From Streptomyces sp. NBC_01591 (lineage in GTDB: Bacteria > Actinomycetota > Actinomycetes > Streptomycetales > Streptomycetaceae): DNA of 64,000 nucleotides. Each line of letters opens with the position of its first letter. The stretch's first letter is position 1. The stretch covers positions 2,790,001 to 2,854,000 of the forward strand of contig NZ_CP109327.1 in the NCBI RefSeq assembly GCF_035918155.1, written 5' to 3'. The notes under the pieces were generated by a model. It saw nothing but the letters and a program-made list of their open reading frames with translations. It was not told the origin of the DNA and ran no database searches. The position numbers and the translations under genes are program-made. This document shows, in pieces, positions 16,302 to 26,035 of the stretch.

Positions 16302-16323
16302 GACCACCGGACCCCCGGTGGTC
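16302..16323 (+). promoter_or_regulatory. Likely riboswitch expression-platform hairpin
   Basis: GACCACCGG (16302-16310) pairs perfectly with CCGGTGGTC (16315-16323) around a 4-nt loop, immediately 3' of the B12 aptamer and 86 bp before the first start codon. It may terminate transcription or alter folding over the ribosome site. No U-run follows. Confidence 0.5.
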
Positions 16324-16408
16324 GGCACCGTCGAGGTATACGGAGCCGGAGCCTGGTGCCTGAGCGTGCCTGTGCCCGGTTCACCCCGCAGGAGAGGCCC
16401 CGCCAGCC

Positions 16409-17683
16409 ATGACCGTACGTCGCAGCGCAGCAACGCTCGCCGCCACCGCCGCCGTGCTCTGCGCGACCGCTGCGCCGGTCGCGGTCGCAGCGCCGTCCCC
16501 CTCGCCCTCGCCGTCCGTCGCACTGCCTGCCGGGCTGTACGGCACGAAGGACCCCACCTACGACGGGGTGTGGCGGCAGTCGCTGTCCTTCCTCGCCCAG
16601 CGGCTCGAAGGGGTCACACCGGCCACGAAGTCGGTGGACTGGCTGATCTCCCAGCAGTGCGCCAACGGCGCCTACGCCGCGTTCCGGGCCGATGCCTCCA
16701 AGCCGTGCGACGCGAAGACGGTGCTGGACACCAATGCCACCGCGGCCGCCACCCAGGCGCTGGTCGAGGTCGGCGGGCACCGGGAGATCGTGAACAACTC
16801 GGTGCGCTGGCTGAAGTCCGTGCAGAACGAGGACGGCGGCTGGGGCTACACCGCGGGCGCGCCCAGCGATGCCAACTCCACCTCCCTGGTGATCGGCGCC
16901 CTCGCCCGGCAGGGGCAGCGGCTCGCGGACATCACGACCCCCGGCGGCAAGACCCCGTACGACCCGCTGCTCGCGCTCGCGATCCCGTGCGGCGGCAAGG
17001 ACGGCGGCGCCTTCGCCTACCAGCCGGACAAGAAGGGGAAGCTCGCCGCGAACGGGGACGCCACCGCGGCCGCCGTGCTCGGCACGATGGGCAAGGCGAT
17101 CGCCGTCGGGAACAACGCCGCGGGCAAGGCGCCCCGCTGCCGGACCGGCTCCGGTCTCACGCCCGAGCAGGCCGCCCAGAACGGCGCCCACTACCTCACC
17201 GGCGCCCTCGCGGGGAGCGGCCACCTGAACCTGGCGCCGATGCCGGGTGCCACCGACACGAGCCCGCAGCCCGACTTCGGCAACACCGCGGACGCGGTCG
17301 TCGCGCTGTCCGCGGCCGGCCACCAGGACAAGGCGGCCGGGGCGATCGACTGGCTGAAGAAGAACTCCGCGGAGTGGGCCGCCCAGAGCGGTCCCGCCGC
17401 CTACGCCCAGCTGATCCTGGCCGCCCACGCCACCGGCAACAACGCCCGGGACTTCGGCGGCGACGACCTGGTCGCCCGGCTGAACGCGGCCGGCCCCGCG
17501 CCCGCCGCCGTCGTGACGCCCGACCCGTCCGCCGACACCGGGTACGAGGCCACGGAGAAGGACCAGGTCCACAGCGGCGACGACGTGATCGGGGGCGTGT
17601 GGTGGTACATAGGCATCGGCCTCGTCCTAGCTGCGATCGCGTTCTTCCTGATCAGCGGCCGCCGGAAGAACAGGCAGCCGTGA
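16409..17683 (+). CDS. Secreted, membrane-anchored alpha/alpha-barrel protein (prenyltransferase/squalene-oxidase repeats)
   Basis: This 424-aa exported protein has a signal peptide (residues 1 to about 28, ending VAVAAPSPSPSPS). A repeat-rich body follows in which helical repeats carry WLISQQCANGAY, WLKSVQNEDGGWGY and AIDWLKKNSAEW, the QW-type repeats of alpha6/alpha6 toroids. A C-terminal transmembrane helix (about 397-418, GGVWWYIGIGLVLAAIAFFLI) and a short basic tail end the protein. It is not a cyclase, since it is extracellular and lacks the DxDD motif. Vertebrate intrinsic factor and transcobalamin use the same barrel to bind B12. The B12 riboswitch upstream and ECF genes downstream support a cobalamin-capture role, which is inference. 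The RBS is CAGGAGAGG. Confidence 0.78.
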   Translation: MTVRRSAATLAATAAVLCATAAPVAVAAPSPSPSPSVALPAGLYGTKDPTYDGVWRQSLSFLAQRLEGVTPATKSVDWLISQQCANGAYAAFRADASKPCDAKTVLDTNATAAATQALVEVGGHREIVNNSVRWLKSVQNEDGGWGYTAGAPSDANSTSLVIGALARQGQRLADITTPGGKTPYDPLLALAIPCGGKDGGAFAYQPDKKGKLAANGDATAAAVLGTMGKAIAVGNNAAGKAPRCRTGSGLTPEQAAQNGAHYLTGALAGSGHLNLAPMPGATDTSPQPDFGNTADAVVALSAAGHQDKAAGAIDWLKKNSAEWAAQSGPAAYAQLILAAHATGNNARDFGGDDLVARLNAAGPAPAAVVTPDPSADTGYEATEKDQVHSGDDVIGGVWWYIGIGLVLAAIAFFLISGRRKNRQP

Positions 17684-18357
17684 GGCGCGCGGGAAGGGCC
17701 ACCGCGCTGCTGGTGGTCCTGGGCGCCGTCCTGGCCGTGCTCGGCGCGGGACCGGCCCAGGCGGCCGGGTACCGGTACTGGTCGTTCTGGGAGAGCTCGG
17801 GCTCCGACTGGACGTACGCCACCCAGGGCCCGTCCCTGGTCCGGCCGGACGACGGGGCGGTGCAGGGCTTCCGGTTCTCGGTGAGCGAGGACTCCCAGGA
17901 CTCGGCGAAGCCCCGCCGCGCCCCCGAATTCACGAAGATCTGCGCGGACACCCCGGCCAAGGACGGCACCAAGCGGATCGCGCTCGTCATCGACCCGGGC
18001 ACGGCCTCGGACGCCCCCGTGGGTGAGACTCCGCCCGCCCTGCGCACCGCGTGCGCGCAGGTCGGCCCCGACGCGAGCGCCGCGGAGGCGCTCGCCGCGG
18101 TGGCCAAACCCTTGCGGTACAGCAGCGACGCAATGCTCTGCGCGATCACCGGCTACCCGGACTCGGGCTGCGGCGAACAGGTCTCCGGCGACGGACACGG
18201 CACACCTGCCGCGTCCGAGTCCGCCTCCGCGGCACCCGCCGAGTCCGCCGCCTCCTCCGGCTCCGGCGGCCCCTCCGCCGGGGTGCTCGTCGGTGTCGGC
18301 GCCGTTCTCCTCCTCGGCATCGCCGCAGTCGTGCAGGCCCGCCGCCGCCGCGGATGA
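17680..18357 (+). CDS. Secreted, membrane-anchored protein of the B12/ECF unit
   Basis: This 225-aa protein has a signal peptide (cleavage after about AQAAG, residue 29). An extracellular domain of about 130 residues begins YRYWSFWESSGSDWTYATQG and contains four Cys. A Ser/Ala/Gly-rich linker (about 165-195), one transmembrane helix and an RRRR end follow. GTG 17680 overlaps the previous stop by 4 bp. I know no enzyme family for it; similar Streptomyces proteins are listed as uncharacterised. By analogy with transcobalamin, which has a barrel plus a beta domain, it could be the second half of a B12 receptor. That is speculative. Confidence 0.7.
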   Translation: MRRAGRATALLVVLGAVLAVLGAGPAQAAGYRYWSFWESSGSDWTYATQGPSLVRPDDGAVQGFRFSVSEDSQDSAKPRRAPEFTKICADTPAKDGTKRIALVIDPGTASDAPVGETPPALRTACAQVGPDASAAEALAAVAKPLRYSSDAMLCAITGYPDSGCGEQVSGDGHGTPAASESASAAPAESAASSGSGGPSAGVLVGVGAVLLLGIAAVVQARRRRG

Positions 18358-19511
18358 CCGCCCCGACCAGCTCCACGGTCCTGGCGCGCCGCCGTCCGCT
18401 GCGCGCCCCCGAGGCGACCCGGAGCAACGCCCTGCCCGCCGGGGCCTGGTGGCTGTGGGCGCTCGGCCTCGCCACCGCCGCGTCCCGGACCACCAACCCA
18501 CTGCTGCTCGGACTGCTGGTGGGGGTGGCCGGTTACGTCGTGGCGGCGCGCCGCACGGACGCGCCGTGGGCCCGTTCGTACGGGGCGTTCATCAGGATCG
18601 GGCTGTTCGTCATCGGTGTGCGGCTGGTCTTCTCCGTCTTTCTCGGTTCGCCGATCCCCGGTACACACCTGGTGTTCACGCTCCCGGAAGTGCCGCTGCC
18701 CGACTGGGCGAAGGGGGTCAGGATCGGTGGCCGGGTCACCGCCGAGCAACTGCTCTTCGCGCTGTACGACGGGGCGAAGCTGGCCACCCTGCTGATCTGC
18801 GTCGGTGCGGCGAACTCGCTCGCCAACCCGGCCCGGCTGCTGAAGTCGCTGCCGGGTGCGCTGTACGAGGCGGGGGTCGCCGTCGTCGTCGCGATGACGT
18901 TCGCGCCGAACATGGTCGCCGATGTGATGCGGCTGCGCACCGCACGACGGCTGCGGGGCCGTCCGACCGGCGGCATCAAAGCGGTCCTCCAGATCGGACT
19001 GCCGGTCCTGGAGGGCGCGTTGGAGCGGTCGGTCGCGGTGGCGGCGTCGATGGACGCGCGCGGCTACGGGCGTACCGCCCAGGTCCCGCCCGCCGTCCGG
19101 CACACCACGAACGTCCTCACGCTCGGCGGGCTGCTCGGGGTGTGCGCCGGTACGTACGGTCTGCTGGCCGCGCAGGGCGGGGTGTACGGGCTGCCGCTGC
19201 TGATCGCCGGGCTCGTCGCCGCGATGGCCGGGCTGCGGCTCGGCGGCGCCCGTTCGGTCCGTACCCGCTACCGGCCCGACCGGTGGGGTGCGCGGGCCTG
19301 GCTGGTGGCCGGCTCGGGTGTCGCGGTGGCGGTGGCGATGATCTGGGCGGGCGGTGTCGACGGGGCGGCGCTGCACCCCGGGGTCGTGCCGCTGGTCGCC
19401 CCGGTGCTTCCGCTGTGGCCCGCGGCCGCGGTGCTGATCGGGCTGCTGCCCGCGGTGGTGGCGCCCATGCCGCCGTCGGCGGGCGCCCCGAATTCCAAGG
19501 AGATCCAGTGA
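18354..19511 (+). CDS. ECF transporter T component (CbiQ/EcfT-like)
   Basis: This 385-aa integral membrane protein has about six to eight hydrophobic segments. It carries the T-component coupling motifs ARG-like LRTARRLRGR (around residue 200) and SMDARGYGR (around 238), which contact the ATPases. The first segment, NALPAGAWWLWALGLATAASRTTNP, is typical of CbiQ family proteins. It should hold the S component and ATPases together. The ATG lies in the preceding stop (ATGA), and the stop overlaps the ATPase gene start. Confidence 0.88.
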   Translation: MTAPTSSTVLARRRPLRAPEATRSNALPAGAWWLWALGLATAASRTTNPLLLGLLVGVAGYVVAARRTDAPWARSYGAFIRIGLFVIGVRLVFSVFLGSPIPGTHLVFTLPEVPLPDWAKGVRIGGRVTAEQLLFALYDGAKLATLLICVGAANSLANPARLLKSLPGALYEAGVAVVVAMTFAPNMVADVMRLRTARRLRGRPTGGIKAVLQIGLPVLEGALERSVAVAASMDARGYGRTAQVPPAVRHTTNVLTLGGLLGVCAGTYGLLAAQGGVYGLPLLIAGLVAAMAGLRLGGARSVRTRYRPDRWGARAWLVAGSGVAVAVAMIWAGGVDGAALHPGVVPLVAPVLPLWPAAAVLIGLLPAVVAPMPPSAGAPNSKEIQ

Positions 19512-21223
19512 TCCGGTTCGAGCAGGTCTCGGTGCGGTACGAGGGGGCGGAGCGCGCCACCCTCTCCGGGGTCGATCTGACCGTCCCCGAGGGCGAGTTG
19601 GTGCTGCTCGTCGGTCCGTCCGGGGTCGGCAAGTCGACGCTGCTGGGTGCCGTTTCCGGTCTGGTGCCGCACTTCACCGGCGGCACGCTGAGCGGCCGGG
19701 TCACGGTCGACGGGCGCGACACCCGTACCCACAAACCGCGTGAACTCGCCGATCTGGTCGGCACGGTGGGCCAGGACCCGCTCTCCCACTTCGTCACCGA
19801 CACGGTCGAGGACGAGCTGGCGTACGGCATGGAATCGCTGGGCCTGGCCCCCGACGTGATGCGGCGGCGGGTCGAGGAGACCCTGGACCTGCTGGGTCTC
19901 GCCGGGCTGCGCGACCGGCCGATCGCCACGCTCTCCGGCGGCCAGCAGCAGCGGGTCGCGATCGGTTCCGTCCTCACCCCGCACCCGAAGGTCCTGGTCC
20001 TGGACGAGCCGACGTCCGCGCTGGACCCGGCAGCGGCCGAGGAGGTCCTCGCCGTGCTGCAACGACTGGTGCACGACCTGGGTACGACGGTCCTGATGGC
20101 GGAGCACCGGCTGGAGCGGGTGGTGCAGTACGCGGACCAGGTCGTCCTGCTGCCGTCGCCGGGCGCCGCCCCGGTCATGGGCGCGCCGGCGGACGTCATG
20201 GCGGTCTCCCCGGTCCACCCGCCGGTTGTCGCGCTGGGCCGGCTCGCGGGGTGGGAGCCCCTGCCGCTCTCGGTCCGCGATGCCCGGCGCCGGGCGGCCG
20301 GCCTGCGCGAACGGCTCGCGTCGGTGCGGCCGCCCGCTCCGGAGCCGGTGGCCGCTCCCGCCCTGTCGCCCCTCGCCCCCTCCCCCGTACGGCGCGGCGC
20401 CCTGGCCCGGCTGCTGGGCCGCGGTGCGCAGGCCGCACCCGCCGCCCCGGAGCCCGTCGCCGACGCCACGGCCCGGGTCGAGCGGCTCGGTGTACGGCGC
20501 GGGCGCGTCGAGGCGCTGCGCCGGGTGACGCTCACCGTCGCCCCCGGCGAGACCGTCGCCCTGATGGGCCGCAACGGTGCGGGCAAGTCGACCCTGCTGG
20601 CCACACTCGTCGGGATGGTCGAACCCACCACCGGCACCGTCCTCGTCGGCGGCCGGACCCCGCACCGCACGCAGCCGCGCGAAATGGTGCGCCGGGTCGG
20701 GCTCGTACCGCAGGAACCACGCGATCTGCTGTACGCGGACACCGTCGCCGCCGAGTGCGCCGCGGCCGACAGCGACGCGGGCGCCGCCCCCGGCAGCTGC
20801 CGGGCCCTGGTCTCCGAGCTGCTGCCGGGCGTACCGGACGACACCCACCCCCGCGATCTCTCCGAGGGCCAGCGCCTCGCGCTCGCCCTGGCCGTCGTGC
20901 TCACCGCGCGGCCCCCGCTGCTGCTCCTGGACGAGCCGACCCGCGGCCTGGACTACGCGGCGAAGGCCCGGCTGGTCGGGGTGCTCCGGGGCCTCGCGGC
21001 CGACGGCCACGCGATCGTCCTGGCCACGCACGATGTGGAGCTCGCCGCCGAGCTGGCGCACCGGGTGGTGATCCTCGCCGACGGGGAGACCGTCGCGGAC
21101 GGGGAGACCCGGCAGGTGGTGGTGTCGTCACCGGCGTTCGCCCCGCAGACCGCGAAGATCCTCGCCCCGCAGGAATGGCTGACCGTGTCACAGGTGCGCG
21201 CCGCGCTGGGAGAGCCGTCGTGA
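19508..21223 (+). CDS. ECF transporter double ATPase (fused A1-A2)
   Basis: This 571-aa protein has two ABC ATPase domains in one chain. Domain 1 has GPSGVGKST (residues 36-44), LSGGQQQRVAIG and VLVLDEPTSALDP. Domain 2 has GRNGAGKST (about 352-360), LSEGQRLALALAVVL and LLLLDEPTRGLD. A Pro/Ala-rich linker (about 255-325) joins them. The second signature is LSEGQ rather than LSGGQ, so the two ATP sites may be unequal. It energises the ECF module with the T component upstream and the S component downstream; all junctions are 4-bp overlaps. Confidence 0.9.
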   Translation: MIRFEQVSVRYEGAERATLSGVDLTVPEGELVLLVGPSGVGKSTLLGAVSGLVPHFTGGTLSGRVTVDGRDTRTHKPRELADLVGTVGQDPLSHFVTDTVEDELAYGMESLGLAPDVMRRRVEETLDLLGLAGLRDRPIATLSGGQQQRVAIGSVLTPHPKVLVLDEPTSALDPAAAEEVLAVLQRLVHDLGTTVLMAEHRLERVVQYADQVVLLPSPGAAPVMGAPADVMAVSPVHPPVVALGRLAGWEPLPLSVRDARRRAAGLRERLASVRPPAPEPVAAPALSPLAPSPVRRGALARLLGRGAQAAPAAPEPVADATARVERLGVRRGRVEALRRVTLTVAPGETVALMGRNGAGKSTLLATLVGMVEPTTGTVLVGGRTPHRTQPREMVRRVGLVPQEPRDLLYADTVAAECAAADSDAGAAPGSCRALVSELLPGVPDDTHPRDLSEGQRLALALAVVLTARPPLLLLDEPTRGLDYAAKARLVGVLRGLAADGHAIVLATHDVELAAELAHRVVILADGETVADGETRQVVVSSPAFAPQTAKILAPQEWLTVSQVRAALGEPS

Positions 21224-22038
21224 GCGGGCGCCGGGCGCGGCCGGTACGGCTCGGGCCGCGCGCGATCGCCGCGCTCGTCCTCGTCAGCGCGATCGGGGTG
21301 GGCTCGTTCGGCTGGCCGCTGCTGGCCGACCCCGGCGCCGGGCTGGCGCACTCCCAGGACGCGCCGTGGCTGTTCGCCGCGCTGCTGCCGCTGCTGGTCG
21401 GGGTGGTCGTCGCGATGATCGCGGACTCCGGTCTCGACGCGAAGGCGGTGGCGATGCTGGGGGTGCTGGCCGCGGTCGGCGCGGCGCTGCGCCCGCTGGG
21501 GGCGGGCACGGCGGGGCTGGAGCCGATGTTCTTCCTGATGGTGCTGAGCGGCCGGGTGCTCGGGCCCGGCTTCGGCTTCGTGCTCGGCTCGGTGACCATG
21601 TTCGCGTCCGCGCTGCTCACCGGCGGGGTGGGGCCGTGGATGCCGTTCCAGATGCTGTCGATGGGCTGGTTCGCGATGGGCGCGGGCCTGCTGCCGGGCC
21701 CGGACCGGCTGCGCGGGCGGGCCGAGCTGCTGATGCTGTCGGCGTACGGGTTCGTGGCGTCGTTCGCGTACGGCACGGTGATGAACCTGTACGGCTGGAC
21801 AATGGTGCCCCCGGCCGGCTCGGGGGTCTCGTTCCACGCGGGCGATCCGCTGGCCGACAATCTGGTCCGCTTCCTCGCGTACTGCGCGGCCACCTCGCTC
21901 GGTTGGGACCTGGGCCGGGCGGTGCTCACCGCGGTACTCACCCTGGCCGTCGGCGGGGCGCTGCTGAAGGCGCTGCGCCGGGCCACCCGCCGCGCCAACT
22001 TCGAGGCCCAGGTCACATTTGACGTCCCCCGCGAGTGA
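21220..22038 (+). CDS. ECF transporter S component (probable cobalamin, CbrT-like)
   Basis: This 272-aa hydrophobic protein has about seven to eight membrane segments. It carries the S-component pattern AALRPLGAGTAGLEPMFFLM, then GRVLGPGFGFVLGSVTMFAS and GGVGPWMPFQMLSMGWFAMGAG. That is the part of the ECF importer that binds substrate in the membrane. The B12 riboswitch controlling the unit points to cobalamin or a precursor. GTG 21220 overlaps the ATPase stop. No terminator hairpin was found right after it. Confidence 0.82.
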   Translation: MSGRRARPVRLGPRAIAALVLVSAIGVGSFGWPLLADPGAGLAHSQDAPWLFAALLPLLVGVVVAMIADSGLDAKAVAMLGVLAAVGAALRPLGAGTAGLEPMFFLMVLSGRVLGPGFGFVLGSVTMFASALLTGGVGPWMPFQMLSMGWFAMGAGLLPGPDRLRGRAELLMLSAYGFVASFAYGTVMNLYGWTMVPPAGSGVSFHAGDPLADNLVRFLAYCAATSLGWDLGRAVLTAVLTLAVGGALLKALRRATRRANFEAQVTFDVPRE

Positions 22039-22305
22039 GGGCTCCCACAGGACCTTGGTCCACCACTGTCGGGGGCAGTAGTCGGCCGTGAATCGTACGG
22101 CCCACTCGGCACCCCCTCCGACCTGGTCCTGGCCCCGGCACCGGCCCCAATTCGGTCACCCCGGTCCACTCGAATCACCCTGGTCACCCGCCCGAGCGAA
22201 TAGGACACTTGATATCACTTGGCCAACTTAATTACCTGTTAGTCCATCTAGGCGCATTTGGCTTGCTCATCCATTCCCAGTGGCCACCGGCGCGTTGTCA
22301 CTCTC
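22039..22305. other. Gene-free spacer
   Basis: These 267 bp separate the S-component stop from the next gene. The segment 22195-22260 is notably A/T-rich for this genome (AGGACACTTGATATCACTTG and following) and probably holds the promoter of the two-HTH-like protein. No gene was found. Confidence 0.4.
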
Positions 22306-23046
22306 GTGGAACCACGAAAATTCTGGGAGCGGAACACCGTCCTGGCGGAAGCTTTCTGCGCCAGCGACGAACGCATGCGCCGGGCACAGGCGTTGCTGGA
22401 CGAGACGCAGGCGGAGCGGAGCAGAACGCTGGCCGCCTTCGCCGTCACGGTCGGTGACGACGGATCGATCGCGGACATGATGGGCCTCAACGAACGCGAA
22501 GTGCGATTAGCGCGACGCACCGTCGGCCGCAGTGACGCACGGACTCTCGCCGAAGAACTTCTGAAGCAAGCCCCGCCAGTGGCGAGCGAGCCGGCGGCCG
22601 CCCCCTCCGTCGCACCGGAGAACCCCGCACCGCGGCCGGCCGACGAGATCCCCGCACCACCACCGCAGGCACCGCGGCCCGCCCCGGCAGCGACTTCGGC
22701 CGGGCGCGGTACGGCTCCGGTCCTGACTCCGGCCCCCGTCGTGATCCCGTCACCGGCTCCGCCGGCCGAGGTGGAGAACACCGTCGTCTGGTCGCCGAGC
22801 ATGGACTCCGTACTCCTGTGGAGCTGGGAATCCGGCCTCGATCTGCAGACGGTTGCCGCCGAACTCGGCCTGGAGGTACGGGCACTGCTGATGCGCGTAC
22901 AGGAACTCGCCAACGACGGGCTGCTCACGCTCGCGACCCCGGTCGCGGACGTGAGCCGGTCCGGGCGGCACCGCCGCCACCACGAAGAGGGATACGCGGC
23001 GCTGTTCAGCCCCACCGCCACCTTCCCCACCCATGTGCCGTACTGA
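22306..23046 (+). CDS. Probable DNA-binding protein with two HTH-like segments
   Basis: This 246-aa soluble protein is not a family I can name. An N-terminal block (MEPRKFWERNTVLAEAFCAS to about residue 95) contains DETQAERSRTLAAFAVTVGD, then SIADMMGLNEREVRLARRTV, which looks like a helix-turn-helix. A Pro/Ala-rich linker (about 96-160) follows. A second HTH-like block, WSPSMDSVLLWSWESGLDLQ then TVAAELGLEVRALLMRVQEL, ends near residue 215. GTG 22306 is chosen because the conserved-looking start MEPRKFWERN follows it. It could be a regulator of neighbouring genes; the target is unknown. Confidence 0.6.
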   Translation: MEPRKFWERNTVLAEAFCASDERMRRAQALLDETQAERSRTLAAFAVTVGDDGSIADMMGLNEREVRLARRTVGRSDARTLAEELLKQAPPVASEPAAAPSVAPENPAPRPADEIPAPPPQAPRPAPAATSAGRGTAPVLTPAPVVIPSPAPPAEVENTVVWSPSMDSVLLWSWESGLDLQTVAAELGLEVRALLMRVQELANDGLLTLATPVADVSRSGRHRRHHEEGYAALFSPTATFPTHVPY

Positions 23047-23076
23047 GCACGCGCCCCCCGTCGCACCGGCGACGCG

Positions 23077-23102
23077 GCCCCGGCCGGACGACCGGCCGGG
23101 GC
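23077..23102. terminator. Bidirectional terminator hairpin
   Basis: A perfect 11-bp stem (GCCCCGGCCGG / CCGGCCGGGGC) with loop ACGA lies between the convergent two-HTH-like and thiolase genes. Confidence 0.75.
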
Positions 23103-23182
23103 TCCCCCACCGTCCCGCCCCACGGGCCCGCCGCTCAGCGCCGCGCGGCCACCCTCCGCGGAGCCGCGGGGCGATGCCCGCG

Positions 23183-24502
<1,320 letters not shown>

Positions 24503-24549
24503 TCACCCAGTCTTCACGCAACAGATCGGGCCGCCTCTCTTGCCAGTTG

Positions 24550-24563
24550 TAGAACCCGTTACT
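24550..24563. promoter_or_regulatory. Second KstR-like site, on the CYP125 side
   Basis: TAGAACCCGTTACT fits TNNAACNNGTTNNA except at the last base and is bounded by GTAG and CTAC. It is 72 bp before the P450 start and about 140 bp from the thiolase-side site, giving one candidate site per divergent gene. Confidence 0.45.
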
Positions 24564-24634
24564 ACCTTGCGGTCAACTTCTGATGGGTCGTCAGGCAATG
24601 TCCCGGGCGGCCTCGGACCGACCTGGAGTTGCCG

Positions 24635-25915
24635 ATGTCCTGCCCCCATCTGCCCGAAGGGTTCGACTTCACCGATCCCGATCTGCTCCAAGCCCGCATT
24701 CCGCACCCGGAGTTCGCACAGATGCGGCAGACCGCACCGGTCTGGTGGTGCACCCAGCCGGCCGGCATCTCCGGTTTCGACGACGAGGGCTACTGGGTCG
24801 TCACCCGGCACGCGGACGTCAAGTACGTCTCCACCCACCCCGAACTGTTCTCCTCGAACACCAACACCGCGGTCATCCGCTTCAACGAATCGATCAGCCG
24901 GGACCAGATCGAGGTCCAGAAGCTGATCATGCTGAACATGGACCCGCCCGAGCACACCCGGGTCCGTCAGATCGTCCAGCGGGGCTTCACGCCCCGGGCG
25001 GTGCGCTCCCTGGAGCAGGCGCTGCGCAGCCGCGCCCGCTCGATCGTCGAGACCGCGCTCGCCTCCGCCGACGAGGCCGGATCGTTCGACTTCGTCACCA
25101 ACATCGCCGTCGAGCTGCCGCTCCAGGCCATCGCGGAACTCATCGGCGTACCGCAGGAGGACCGGTCCAAGCTCTTCGACTGGTCCAACAAGATGGCCGC
25201 GTACGACGATCCGGAGTACGCGATCACCGAGGAGGTCGGCACCGAGGCGGCCATGGAGATCGTCTCGTACTCGATGAATCTGGCGGCCGCCCGCAAGGAG
25301 TGCCCGGCCAAGGACATCGTCTCCCAGCTGGTAGCCGCGGAGGGCGAAGGGAACCTCTCCTCCGACGAGTTCGGCTTCTTCGTGATCCTGCTCGCCGTCG
25401 CCGGGAACGAGACCACCCGTAACGCCATCAGCCACGGCATGCACGCCTTCCTCACCCACCCCGACCAGTGGGAGCTCTACAAGCGCGAGCGCCCGGAGAC
25501 GACCGCCGAGGAGATCGTCCGCTGGGCCACCCCCGTGGTCTCCTTCCAGCGGACCGCCACCCAGGACACCGAACTGGGCGGACAGCGGATCAAGAAGGGC
25601 GACCGGGTCGGGCTGTTCTACTCGTCGGCCAACAACGACCCCGAGGTCTTCGAGAACCCGGAGACCTTCGACATCACCCGCGACCCCAACCCCCATCTCG
25701 GCTTCGGCGGCGGCGGTCCGCACTTCTGCCTCGGCAAGTCCCTGGCCGTGATGGAGATCAACCTGATCTTCAACGCGATCGCGGACGTCCTGCCCGACCT
25801 GCGGCCGGTCGGCGATCCGCGGCGGCTGCGCTCGGCGTGGCTCAACGGGATCAAGCAGCTTCAGGTCAGCACCGGCCCGAGCGCCGCCGGTGCCGGTACC
25901 GCCGCCGGGAGCTGA
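24635..25915 (+). CDS. cyp125: Cytochrome P450, CYP125-like (steroid C27/C26 monooxygenase type)
   Basis: This 426-aa soluble P450 begins MSCPHLPEGFDFTDPDLL, close to M. tuberculosis CYP125. It has LPLQAIAELIGVPQEDRSKL, the I-helix LLAVAGNETTRN (260 region), E293-x-x-R296, VVSFQRTA, and heme Cys365 in FGGGGPHFCLGKS. Known CYP125 enzymes oxidise the terminal methyl of the cholesterol side chain. The start at 24635 is preferred over TTG 24629 because it matches the family N-terminus. It needs a ferredoxin and reductase; a ferredoxin gene lies at 12493. Ring-degradation genes are not in this window. Confidence 0.87.
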   Translation: MSCPHLPEGFDFTDPDLLQARIPHPEFAQMRQTAPVWWCTQPAGISGFDDEGYWVVTRHADVKYVSTHPELFSSNTNTAVIRFNESISRDQIEVQKLIMLNMDPPEHTRVRQIVQRGFTPRAVRSLEQALRSRARSIVETALASADEAGSFDFVTNIAVELPLQAIAELIGVPQEDRSKLFDWSNKMAAYDDPEYAITEEVGTEAAMEIVSYSMNLAAARKECPAKDIVSQLVAAEGEGNLSSDEFGFFVILLAVAGNETTRNAISHGMHAFLTHPDQWELYKRERPETTAEEIVRWATPVVSFQRTATQDTELGGQRIKKGDRVGLFYSSANNDPEVFENPETFDITRDPNPHLGFGGGGPHFCLGKSLAVMEINLIFNAIADVLPDLRPVGDPRRLRSAWLNGIKQLQVSTGPSAAGAGTAAGS

Positions 25916-25931
25916 CAGCTGCCGTCGGTTC

Positions 25932-25987
25932 CGGACGGCGGGGGTTCCATCCCTCACGCCCCGGCCCCCGCCGTCCGTACCGGACCG
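25932..25987 (+). terminator. Hairpin after the P450 gene
   Basis: CGGACGGCGGGGG (25932-25944) pairs perfectly with CCCCCGCCGTCCG (25975-25987) across a 30-nt loop, 16 bp after the stop. Confidence 0.6.
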
Positions 25988-26035
25988 CGCCCCTGCTGAA
26001 CCCCCGCGCGGGATGCGCACAACTGCGCGAGGATC

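Noticed and set aside
16409..17683. Reading the barrel protein as a squalene/terpene cyclase
   Set aside because: It has a signal peptide and membrane anchor and lacks a DxDD catalytic motif, so an enzyme of cyclisation is unlikely.
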